From Phoronis australis (taxonomy: Eukaryota; Phoronida; Phoronidae), in assembly GCA_002633005.1 (NCBI GenBank), contig NMRA01000359.1, positions 62,001 through 126,000 on the forward strand: a stretch of DNA of 64,000 bases, read 5' to 3'. A program made the position numbers and the translations under genes. The notes beneath the pieces are model-generated. The model had not been told where the DNA came from and made no database searches. It saw only the letters and a list, made by a program, of their open reading frames with translations. Shown here piece after piece: positions 1-9,334 of the stretch; the first letter of the stretch is position 1, and each line of letters begins with the position of its first letter.

Positions 1-1007
1 AAACACAGTGTATCATTATATTTTTTATCTGTACTGACAATATATTGATATGCAATTTCGATGAACGTTTTTTGAAAAAACAAAAGTTAAAGTACGAAAC
101 GTTTTTGGCCACCCAATATAATGGACAAATATTGATTTTTCGTCATTGAACTTTTTGCCACTACCTTGAATTTCATATCAAATACTTATCATATCCTAAT
201 TTTAACCACACCAGTGAGTTTCTCACCCATTAAAACCATAGACTAGAATAAAAAATTGTGTCGCTATCACAATTATTGAAGGAGTTATATCTGATTTAGT
301 GATTTCGTAGCGTCGTGGCAGCCATCTTGGAAATGACGCAGTTTTAACCCGTTTCCGGTTGTCAGAATTTGGTAGACATTTTCCCTGTTAATACTCAGAA
401 TACTCAGTGGGGTATTAAACAACTCTAAAACCCTTTGTTGCAATTTGGTGTGAGTCAAGTGAAATGAACGCTGATGTCACTCACGCGGCATATGCTCATG
501 AATGGTGGATGTTCACGCAACTGGTTAATGTATAGAAACCAAGAAAACCAGTCTAACTTCTCGTTGGTTTAGTTCGAGCGAGATTTCCTTTCAAGAAGAG
601 GTACACAAAGGCAAATGATGTCGACAGCAATACGTCACCCACACCTACGTAGTTCACTAGCCAATAAGGTGCTCACAGGAGAATTCGCGGAAAAAGAAGA
701 CGTACTTTCGTTTTGAAATGTTGCGCACCCATAAAGAGTAATTTGATTTGAAGAATGTAATGTTCTGTGATGTTTAATTTTCTTTTGTCCCGCTTCCTTC
801 GAAATCCTGCTAAATGTTCCGAAACCGAAAATATTGCTAAATTACATCTGTTCGCCACAAGCTAGTTCCAAACCATTTTGAGAAATTCATATAACTACAA
901 CTATAACTTTGAATGGTAAATCAAATTCTACTAATAAATGGAGATCTGTTAGTCAAATATATAATTTCCTAGTGTTCCAATTTCAAAAACTGTTTCCTTT
1001 ATTACAG
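1..1007. other. No gene recognised; intron or intergenic
   Basis: AT-rich sequence with no convincing exon on either strand. It ends in a polypyrimidine tract and AG (about 991-1007), so at least its right part may be intron of a gene entering from the left. Confidence 0.4.
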
Positions 1008-1160
1008 ACAAGACATGCTTGCGAGATGAGTGATTTTAGTCACGGGTCTCAATTCTCCTTATTTTCAGATAAACTATGGAATACAACTGATAACTGGCTA
1101 GCGATTGCCGGTCTTCTTACGTTATTCCATACTGCCATGATATTTTTGACGGGGCAGTGA
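1008..1160 (+). CDS. Possible 3'-terminal coding exon of an off-window gene
   Basis: A strong acceptor (tttcctttattacag) precedes 50 open codons that end in TGA at 1158-1160, with an AATAAA 20 bases later. The exon would encode a polar stretch followed by a hydrophobic C-terminus (NWLAIAGLLTLFHTAMIFL), which could be a membrane segment or a GPI-anchor signal. The product is not recognised, and no upstream exon is visible in the window. The arrangement (acceptor, open frame, stop, poly(A) signal) is seen directly; that it is a gene end is inference. It may equally be chance. Confidence 0.3.
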   Translation, partial: TRHACEMSDFSHGSQFSLFSDKLWNTTDNWLAIAGLLTLFHTAMIFLTGQ

Positions 1161-1180
1161 TTGAATACACACGTGTTTAC

Positions 1181-1186
1181 AATAAA
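1181..1186 (+). terminator. Poly(A) signal after the 1008-1160 exon
   Basis: AATAAA lies 20 bases past the TGA. It supports a transcript end here but is common in AT-rich DNA. Confidence 0.35.
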
Positions 1187-1836
1187 ACGTACACACCTTT
1201 AAAATTACTTAACAATGCAACCGTATTCCGTTCGAGAGAATTCCTATCCTTAAGCTGTTTAGGCAGCCTGCACTCAGGCGCGCGCCGTGGTCCATATCCT
1301 AATTATGATTTTCAAACAGCTATAATGATAACAAATTTATAAATGATCGTTTTAGAACCCTTAATTGATTAATTTTCTCTCTTACCGTGGTTTTTCTAAG
1401 AGTTGATTAAATGTGGCAAAAATATCGTTCGAGAGTGTTAACAAATCTCATGACTAGCTTTGTTTTTCGAATGAGAATTCTTCATTAACACACATTATTC
1501 AACAAAATCTTGAATATTGGGTTACATTAGATATATTTTAGCCGTCATCGGATGCGATACAAAACCAAGTCTTTACCCTGCCATCTAAAACTGGAATAGC
1601 GACACCACACATCAAGCCAGGAGGATCTGTTCACCTCTCAGTGATTCCCCGCAAGTCCCGCGTTGGTCAGTCATCAGTCGCTTCTACCCCAGCACGTTGG
1701 CAAGGCGGAAGAACTACTGCATCTCAAACGTTTCCTGCCGGCACTCTAATAGAGCACACCCCCTAATTATTTGTTTAATATAAAAACACAAACGAATCAC
1801 AGGGAGAATAAACGTAACATGTTCAAGGGGTAAGCA

Positions 1837-1863
1837 TGAAAATCCCTATTAGGGGCTATAAAT
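1837..1863 (+). promoter_or_regulatory. TATA box with kappa-B-like site, candidate core promoter
   Basis: TATAAAT at 1857-1863 sits 79 bases before the ATG at 1942. A start about 30 bases downstream would leave a 5' leader of about 50 bases. On the minus strand 1837-1846 reads GGGATTTTCA, one mismatch from the NF-kappa-B consensus GGGRNNYYCC. The TATA box is plausible from its spacing. The kappa-B call is weak and rests on one near-match. Confidence 0.45.
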
Positions 1864-1941
1864 TCGCCACTGTACCAGACGACTCTACAAACTCGGCCAT
1901 CAAAGCGTTTAGCTACGTTCTGCACATTAGTCAGCCACGTT

Positions 1942-1954
1942 ATGAAGTTATTAG
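1942..1954 (+). CDS. Cytokine-like gene, coding exon 1
   Basis: ATGAAGTTATTAG followed by the donor GTAAGA. It encodes Met-Lys-Leu-Leu plus one base (phase 1). The split codon is completed by GA at 3183 to give Gly. The ATG is 79 bases past the TATA box and starts an ideal signal peptide. Confidence 0.55.
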
Positions 1955-4900
1955 GTAAGATTTATTTTCACATAAAATTCAATTACTGTTTACGACAAAA
2001 TGTCGATCCAGTGGGTGCTTTAAAGATGTTCTTTTCTTTAATTTCCTAATTTTTTTAGTAAAACTCAGAGTATGCCTTATCCATCGAAAGATAGAACTAG
2101 ACACCTTTCTTAAACTATGGCCATGTGTGTATTTGTGTTCAGTGTCCACTCTTTTAAGTTCATGAGCAATTATCTTCCTGAGTCGAGCAATTACGGAGGT
2201 CATTCTGTTAAAACGTCAGCGTTATCTGTCATGAAGTTGAAAATTATAAACTGGAGCCACTTTCCTATGTTTTAATTTTTCGTTTTAATTTCAGTTTCTT
2301 CGAAAAATCCAAAAATTGAGACTTAGAAAATTCAGTCAGTTACTGATTTTTTGTTTTTGTGAAGAAAACAAAAATCAAAAATTCAAGCAATCAAAAATTG
2401 GCTTGATTTTTTACTTTTTCGACTTCGTTTTCAAACGAAAAATCGATTTGGGCATTTCATACACGGACTTTTCATTGGGTTAAAATCTATAGTTTTGTAG
2501 ATTGTTGGGTGAATATACGTCAATGTGGTCCTACATAACCGTAAAGAATTTAAGAAAAGTGAAGCATGCCTGAACAGTTGCTCGAAGCCTGCATGACCGT
2601 ATTATGAGCAATAATATTTTTAGTTTTAGAGCTGTGGTAATGTTTTTAAAAAAAATTAGGTGCCACAGATGTCTTGAGGAAGCAGTGCCACCTAGTGGGA
2701 TAAGTGTCCGCTCCCTTTACTCAAGGTTGTGGGTTCGAGTCCCGTTGGGGCACACAGCTAGACCCTTGATTCAGGTTTCTAGATCCTCAGCTCCCTTTTA
2801 ACTATATATTAATATAGCAGAAAAATGGTTCCAGGTGAGCAATGCTATGGGCCCACACGAGCTGTCTGCGCATGTCTGGCACAACGTGTACCAGACCGCA
2901 TGCGATTATTTTATAGGTTTTTATGTACATGACACACTTCACTTCAGTTTACGCAAATCTCCAAGGAAGATTAAGAAAAAAATTTAGGATCGGGAAACTG
3001 TAATTTTCACGTCCACTGCTGGCAAATAACTTATCAACCGTTTTACTTGGCTAGTTTGAAAAGATCAGAAAGCATGAATATTGCTTTGTTTGCTGTCTAC
3101 TTGTTCGCCGGAGTATATCTTTATAAATTCAAAAAATGAAATCGTTTCATATAAGTTGAGAGTGTTTTATTGTATTTTTCAGGAATTTTGACACTTCTAT
3201 TCGCAAGCAGTGCTATTCTTGCCATCCATGGTTCTGACCTGGACTGGGCCTCCCCTTGCTACGGCAGCGCCACTGCACGGGTTGTGCAGGAAACAGCGCC
3301 ATCCTTTATCCCTGAGAGTATGTGCAACTCAACACAAAGGACGCTGTTCGTTTTCAGATTAAAAATGCTCAGAAAGAATTTGCGAGAGATAAAGAAACAC
3401 GTGGTGAGTATAGCTCCTGTGGAGCTGCGCCTGCACCCGAAACTGAATGCGTCGCACATGCGCCTGTGTGCGAAGCACTGGACAAAACCAACAAGGAGTG
3501 ACGTTTTATATGATAACAAGCGAGTGAAGCTTGACTTATTCGTTATTTACGATAGTTGTTGACATGCTTTCTATTTAACACAGCTATACAAATGGACAAT
3601 TGTGAGAGACGCAAAACACACATTTCAACACAAGCCTAAGGGATAACAACTTACGCCTGTCAGTGACGCGTAGGCACATGGGGGTCCATGCAAAACAATT
3701 GGGCAAAATTTATTTCTCTGAAAAACAGACGCTGGCGTTATTTCGAGAACAGGCATACGTACGAGCGGTAGCTATAAATACAAACAACACAGCAGTGTGT
3801 TCTCTTTGGTTCTGTTGGTCGAAATGGGACCGAAACGCAGGTTTTCTTAGAAAAAAACAGCAGTCTTAATGTTCTGGAGGTTGCTCCATAGTTGTGAATA
3901 TTTTTTCTCTACTTTCGCTGTGTCAGGTGACCTTCGAGTTTCAGTTGTTGTACTGTATAACTCGAAGTGTTTCACTGTAATGCCACATACGTCAAAATTT
4001 TAATCCGCTGCTCTTTTGCTCACGCAAAACATTTTTATTAAATATGAACCCTCGACTCACGTAAACAATCACGAAAACTTCGGCTTCATAATGATAGCAT
4101 GCTTTGAGACTACAATTTAAACATTTATGTAAATGAAAGTACATTGAGTGAACTTTTCAGCTGAGGCGTCTACCACGAGTTCTCCGCAGAGTTCCATGTC
4201 CACAACATCAAGCTGGTCGTAGTCTTCCTTTGTCACAGGTAATGTTATCACCGAGGTCGTTTTTCTCACAATTTTATGATGGTACGCGACGGGAACACTT
4301 CGGGCACAAAATATGAGCTTACTGTAGATGTTTGTCCTGGGTTATTTTCCCCATCGTACGTTCGTGGCGACAAACATGTTGGTTATTTGTCCTAAAGAAT
4401 ACCATAGACGTTTTTCCCTTTAAAAGTAGCCCCACCTGGTGGCACAACGCAGCACCCAAGTCACTGGAGCTGGAAGGACGATTCGCCGTTAGGGAATACA
4501 CGAGCGTGGATTTTAATTCGATAGTCCCTTTTTGACATTACTATTAAATATAGAATTTGCCCTGTGCTTTTGAATTACATTAAATAATAAAGCCCGTCTG
4601 TTTTGCAATATGTTTTTACACAGCTGTGATCTGTTTGCAGGTCCCCTTAACTTTAGCGAATTACACACAAATAATGCTGGCGTTCAGCCGACGCTTAGAC
4701 ACGGCTACGCACGTCGAATATGAATACAACTTTGACCAACCATTGCACGAGAAGATGAACCGCCTTCTGACACATCGTCTCAAGATGGGGATCCTATGTC
4801 CGCTGGAGCTTGCCTTGAAAGAGCTTGGACAAACATTCCCGCTTTCCCATCACCATGATAGGACAGAGAGGCGATATCATGATACATGTACCATTGAACT

Positions 4901-4988
4901 CCTGAAAGATTTCACTTTTTTCTTACGTAAGACTAAAATGTTTCCAATGGAATTTTGTTCATCGTACGGCAGTTATTATTCGATATAA
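1942..4988 (+). CDS. Secreted four-helix protein, candidate long-chain helical cytokine (four coding exons)
   Basis: Coding exons 1942-1954, 3183-3403, 4161-4238 and 4641-4988 join in frame through GT-AG introns of phase 1, 0 and 0, giving 219 residues. Residues 1-21 are a signal peptide (MKLLGILTLLFASSAILA...). Four stretches look amphipathic and helical: about 55-78, 108-126, 136-167 and 187-204. Cysteines lie at 30, 52, 91, 157, 187 and 210, with N-glycosylation sequons at NST (53) and NYT (111). Vertebrate IL-6/G-CSF-type genes, as I recall them, also have a tiny first coding exon, a phase 1 first intron and phase 0 later introns, with precursors near 200 residues. The promoter has a TATA box and the 3' UTR carries AU-rich nonamers. 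Exon 3 is the least certain; skipping it keeps the frame (193 residues). No close homologue is recognised, so the cytokine role is inference from architecture. Another small secreted helical factor is possible. Confidence 0.55.
2683..2755 (+). repeat. tRNA-derived SINE-like sequence
   Basis: A box-A-like stretch (cacctagtgggataag) and a good box B (GGGTTCGAGTCCC, near 2730) sit at tRNA-like spacing inside intron 1 of the cytokine-like gene. No acceptor stem can be formed, so it is not a functional tRNA. Confidence 0.45.
3183..3403 (+). CDS. Cytokine-like gene, coding exon 2 (rest of signal peptide and helix A)
   Basis: Bounded by the acceptor tatttttcag and the consensus donor GTGAGT at 3404. 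It encodes residues 5-78: the hydrophobic signal core, cleavage expected near residue 21, Cys30, Cys52, the NST sequon and a basic amphipathic helix (FVFRLKMLRKNLREIKKHV). It ends in phase 0. Confidence 0.6.
4161..4238 (+). CDS. Cytokine-like gene, probable coding exon 3
   Basis: The acceptor aacttttcag and donor CACAG/GTAATG enclose 78 bases, a multiple of three, open in the frame set by exon 2. It encodes 26 arginine- and proline-rich residues with one cysteine. An open frame this short is not rare by chance, and exons 2 and 4 also join in frame without it, so it may be skipped or false. Confidence 0.4.
4641..4988 (+). CDS. Cytokine-like gene, terminal coding exon 4 (helices B to D)
   Basis: The acceptor gatctgtttgcag opens 115 codons in phase 0, ending in TAA. 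It holds the NYT sequon, a helix around QIMLAFSRRLDTA, a long helix around EKMNRLLTHRLKMGILC, a His/Arg-rich loop and a last helix (CTIELLKDFTFFLRKTK), then a Tyr/Ser-rich tail. The product was not matched to a named family by sequence. Confidence 0.6.
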   Translation, partial: VPLTLANYTQIMLAFSRRLDTATHVEYEYNFDQPLHEKMNRLLTHRLKMGILCPLELALKELGQTFPLSHHHDRTERRYHDTCTIELLKDFTFFLRKTKMFPMEFCSSYGSYYSI

Positions 4989-5169
4989 GTGGCATAACGG
5001 CGTAGTTGCCATGGTGACTTGTACTGTTTTTTATTGTTAATGCTGATCTGTAAAAATTGGTCATTATATTTTTAACGTGGTAACCACAGAGTTCTTGTTG
5101 TCATTTACATGTCATTATTGTGCATTCCGCAGTGTTTAATTGCTAGTCAAAACATTTTTGTACGTGACG

Positions 5170-5298
5170 TTATTTATTTGAAGTCGCCAAAGTCTTTTTG
5201 ATATGTCAAGTCTGCGACATTCGTTAATGAAATTTTTATTTATTTCCTCTTTGTATACATAGTTGTATCAGTTTGCTTTCATAATGTGTTACAATAAA
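5170..5298 (+). promoter_or_regulatory. 3' UTR with two AU-rich nonamers and poly(A) signal
   Basis: TTATTTATT occurs at 5170-5178 and 5236-5244, matching the UUAUUUAWW element that marks short-lived cytokine and early-response mRNAs. AATAAA at 5293-5298 ends the likely 3' UTR. The motifs are seen directly; their function here is inference, and the background is AT-rich. Confidence 0.5.
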
Positions 5299-5315
5299 AT
5301 TTTATAAACCAATCA

Positions 5316-6140
5316 TCTACTCAGGACAACCTGCTTCTATAGGGCACAACAGCGTTCTAGTTTCGATTGTTACACGATACTGGAATCAAGTTCTGCAACA
5401 CATTTTCCTTTAGTCGTTTAGCATTTAACATCGAAAACTTTCGTTACCACTGACTGTTTGGCAAGCCAAGTTCCTAAACGGCCCTGCAAGTTTTTTAATG
5501 AACCGATGTGCTAAAACCGCGTTTAAACGCTGCTGTAGTAGAATTCGTCGGCTATGTTGTACTCGAGAACAATTACATCTTAGTTTCACAAGCATTGTCG
5601 CCTGATAATTAAATAACATACACTAACGTTTTTGAAAAAACAATAACAGGCTGTACCGGACATGGACTTCAAGTGCATGAAACAGGCGTTCTGGTGACAG
5701 AAATACATCCTCGTGGAGAAGCCTTAACTGGAAATTGTAATTTTATACAGGCAGGTTTGTAATCAGGCCACGCATAACACCTGTCAAAACAATGCAAGGA
5801 GTCAGACCTTCTATCTTTCACGGAACGTGTTTTAGTCCTTGAATGGGATGGACTCCTGGAAATTGTTAGATTTGAGCAGAGCATAAAACAACTATACCCT
5901 TGTGTTCTTTTTTATTTTAGTACAAAAAAAGTCAAATTCTCTAAGTTGTCTCCCAGCCGTTCACTGAAAAAAGGCTGACTTCTACTCTACCATTTATTGA
6001 GTCGATAAAATGCATCTGTTGATCGCACCGCTCTGATACTGATTTCAGTAAATCGTTTTTCTCGCCAATAATCGTTTGGAACCGTTACAACTTTGACAAT
6101 ATTGACAGCGTTCATGAACTTCTTTCAGATATTTATGAAC
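5316..6140. other. No gene recognised
   Basis: Sequence between the cytokine-like gene's poly(A) signal and the next transposon. Short open frames on either strand show no family motif. Confidence 0.4.
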
Positions 6141-7245
6141 TTAAAAGGAGAATGCCACCCAAAAAACAACCTACTTTGTATCAATTTAGATCGAGTAGTT
6201 ATATCCGATAACGGCAGGTTCGTTTGCGTTACCTGACACCTGACGGCAGACGGAGGTGTTGAAACTATCCAATGACGTAATTGGTTTCACACGCAGTCTG
6301 TTCAGCAGTTCTCAACACGGGTTAGTGGTGTCAGCTTGTCGCTTGAATTCATCGTTTAACACCAATAAATCATCAAACTGCGATGTATAACCCTTAAAAA
6401 TACACCGAGTTCTTATGAAAACATATTGTTTTATTTCGCTGTTACGGATTTACTGGTATTTGGACACACCGTAGCCTACAAAGTTCAGCAGGCCAATATT
6501 TACCATGGTCCGTAGCAGGAGTTTGGGGTTTGTTCGGAGATAAATTCGAAGTATTCTCCGTGAAATAAAGACAGGAGAACATAGATCTGTGTTGTTTATA
6601 CTTGTGATTTTTTAGTTCTAAATACACAAAAGCTTGTTATCCCGGGCAGTGGCTCGGAACCCGATCAGTCGCGGCCGCTGGGACTGGCACGAACATAAAC
6701 CAGTTTGAGTTGGAAACTAAACCTTCTGACGAAAAGACTATAATAGTGAGCCAAAGAGATAAATGTGCACGTAATTATTTATGTGACTGAATTAGCCACG
6801 CAACTGAAAATCTACTTGTCGGGGGCCGCGAAGTCGGATTCCCCTTCCACAGGGCCGTCAGGGCAAACGTTGTACAGTAACAATGATTTGAATAATGTAT
6901 TTGTATTTCTAAATAAAGATTCCCCTAACATGTGACAATAGCATATAAAATCGAGTAATTGTTTCTCAACAGCTTTCTGCCAGCAAACACTGAATTACCA
7001 TGCACACGGCCTCGGTGCCCGGTCAATTACCTTTGTTGCCGTCATCAATAGCCGGTAACTCAGTGGTTTATTCATTGCTGGCTTCTCAAAACATTTGCAC
7101 TCACGAGCACTCCAAGGCATTACAAACTGTATCGAATGAGACAGACTTTGTTTCAGTTCCATATAAACATTGGTTAGGATAATTTTAGAATCGAGAATAA
7201 TTCATTTTGAAACAGAACGCAGACATAACGCTAAATCGTCGTGAG

Positions 7246-7287
7246 AGACCGTCCGGAGTTGATATAAGATGCAACTCCGGACGGTCT
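7246..7287. repeat. Perfect 16-bp hairpin
   Basis: AGACCGTCCGGAGTTG and its exact complement are separated by 10 bases. It lies inside the THAP transposon and has a degraded partner at 8222-8262. Confidence 0.8.
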
Positions 7288-7669
7288 GGGCTCAACAAGA
7301 AAACCATAGTTCTACTGTGAATCTACACCAATGTGATAAACGAGAGTGAGCTCTAGTTGCCGCATCAGCTGCAGGTATCATTATCTGTTTTATGACAAAC
7401 AACATGTGACTGGGCAAAGCCTTCTCAAATTAGTGTAGATAATCTAGTGGAGCGTGAGACCCCTGAAGGTCCCTGTCAAGTCCTCACGAAAATTCCACGT
7501 TATGATAACAAACGTATACACGGCGCCAATCCCGACTTAGGCTCATCCAACGAAGACTTCACGGGTCGGATCGTTAGGTTTCACAGGCTATCAGTTCGAA
7601 CCGGAATGCGCTGATCAAGAAATACTAGAGAGGCGTCGTGAACATGCATAGACAACGGAACGTATGGAT

Positions 7670-7911
7670 AGTACTTTGGTAAGCCGGAATTCGTCAGAGA
7701 AATCACTGTCGACGAAATGCCGGCCACACACACGGAGATGTTTCGGCGGCCCCGTAGTGCTATTAACAGCGTACCTTTCATTCTCCACTACCGCGAGCCA
7801 CTTCCTAAGCATTTCGGGCTCTTGAGGAAGTCGAAAAAACGATATACCCGCTTTCTTCGCTGCTTTTTAGTTCGGACAAGCGGGAACCGATGCACCGCAA
7901 TATAGCGGCAT
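7670..7911 (-). pseudogene. THAP domain relic of a transposase
   Basis: Read leftward from the ATG at 7911, the frame gives a THAP start (MPLYCG...), an in-frame TAA at 7867-7869, then ISFFRLPQEPEMLRKWLAVV and the second zinc pair in RVCGRHFVDSDF. THAP domains are C2CH zinc-binding DNA-binding modules common in P-element and Kolobok-type transposases. The first cysteine pair has unusual spacing (C-x6-C). The stop codon and the absence of anything recognisable downstream show it is dead. It sits 165 bases inside the right end of the TTAA element. Confidence 0.75.
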
Positions 7912-8221
7912 TCACTCTGCAGACGAACCACTGACGCCGCTGCGTCGCTTCTCAACTTCCTCACAGGTTAACGCGACACCTCTCGGCAAGGTGAGGTCGA
8001 CCGTATAAGAGGCGATGTGAATATAGACCGATCAAGACGGTAAAAAAGACCAATTAAATCGGGTGGCATTCTCCTTTAACCTCACTCTTAGCCGTGTTGC
8101 GGTCCGTAAAGCACGTTTTTATGAGTTTTGCGAGATTAAGCAACGGCGCACGCGAGTACGTTCAGGAGCAATGCCAGCAAAATGCCTGCACCTGAAATCT
8201 TAACATTATACCGTCGTGATG

Positions 8222-8262
8222 CACTGTCCGGAGTTGGTAGGCTGGCAACTCTGAACGGTCAG
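8222..8262. repeat. Degenerate copy of the 7246 hairpin
   Basis: ctgtccggagttg and caactctgaacggtcag pair with a few mismatches. Both this and the 7246 copy are preceded by cGTCGTGA, so the flank is shared as well. This copy lies outside the transposon that holds the first. Confidence 0.65.
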
Positions 8263-8279
8263 AAAACCTTAATTTTTCC

Positions 8280-9065
8280 GCTCGATTACTCTTCCAACAG
8301 CGTTATGATACGACTAGAATGAACAATAAAAAATGTAGGCGGCTAGGTGTCATTTGCGGTGCCTGAACAATTGATTTCACTTTTCGTCCATTTTTGTGGA
8401 CGGAAACAGTACCTGTGATAACAGTGTCAGTGTCCAGCGCATACTCCCTGAAGCTCCCACAATCATCATAGCGTTATGGATTGTTTGACGAGATTGGAAT
8501 GTCGAATTCTGGAAAGAAATTTACAGGTCCATAAGCGAAATACGGTCTTTCAGAGTTTATTCCCGGGACATGTTTTCTTAATTCGTTCAGATTGACATAG
8601 AACGGTAATTGCGTCATCCTGTCGCCGTTATGGAAAACAACTCCCTACGAAAGCAAAACGCGTTCCCTTCTATGCTCATATAATCTGACCTCTATGTGCT
8701 CTTCGATAAAGGAACTTTGGTCTATTAAAATGCCATCGAAACCTCACACACCTTTCCCATCGAGTGTTCCCTGTGTACCGCAGTTTTCGTTAGATGGCGG
8801 TTCAGTCACTGTAGAATGAAAATTTAACCACTAGACCCAAGAAGGCAGTTTTGATTTTGGAGGCTATTTGCAGAAACCTCTCGCGACATATGCAGAATCC
8901 TTTCGAAACAAAGTTAAGGGTGACATGAACATATTCAGTTTTGCGACCGGAAATTGTATCCTTAGGTTTGATGGGCGAGGTGGATTTTTTAAATTTATAA
9001 AGCTATGAAAAACAATTACGTGGTGTTTTTTTTAAAAATCGTCAATATTCTTAGGTCTTCACCCT
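8280..9065. other. No gene recognised
   Basis: Unassigned spacer between two THAP elements. No open frame with recognisable motifs. Confidence 0.4.
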
Positions 9066-9334
9066 TTAAAGGCGAAGGCAACCTTTTTCCATGTCATTTT
9101 GAGCTAAAATAAGGTTGGTTGGTTATCCTAGACATATTTTCCACTTAATTACAGCTTTTCGTAATTTTATTAATTACTCGTCCGATACTCCGGAAGTGAC
9201 GTTTTAGGAGGCAAGTATTTCGCGCCAATTTCTTTTCAAATAGTCTGACTGTGAGAGCTGCCCAGTCAGTCATTGTTCTACCTCGGTTGTGTTAAGTTCC
9301 GTCGTCGTTTGCTTTCATTTACTAGTCAGTCAAC

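Larger units (their letters stand above)
6145..8075 (-). mobile_element. TTAA-flanked DNA transposon with THAP relic
   Basis: The ends form a perfect 15-bp inverted repeat: AGGAGAATGCCACCC at the left (6146-6160) and its complement at 8061-8075. TTAA lies at 6141-6144 and 8076-8079, as expected for a TTAA target duplication. Homology between the ends fades inwards. The only coding trace is a THAP domain reading leftward from 7911, so the right end is the 5' end. TTAA duplication plus THAP points to the Kolobok superfamily. The element has lost its catalytic region. Confidence 0.7.

Noticed and set aside
3074-3139. ATG start at 3074 as first exon of the secreted protein
   Set aside because: Its possible donors are phase 0 and cannot join exon 2; ATG 1942 with donor GTAAGA in phase 1 fits exactly.
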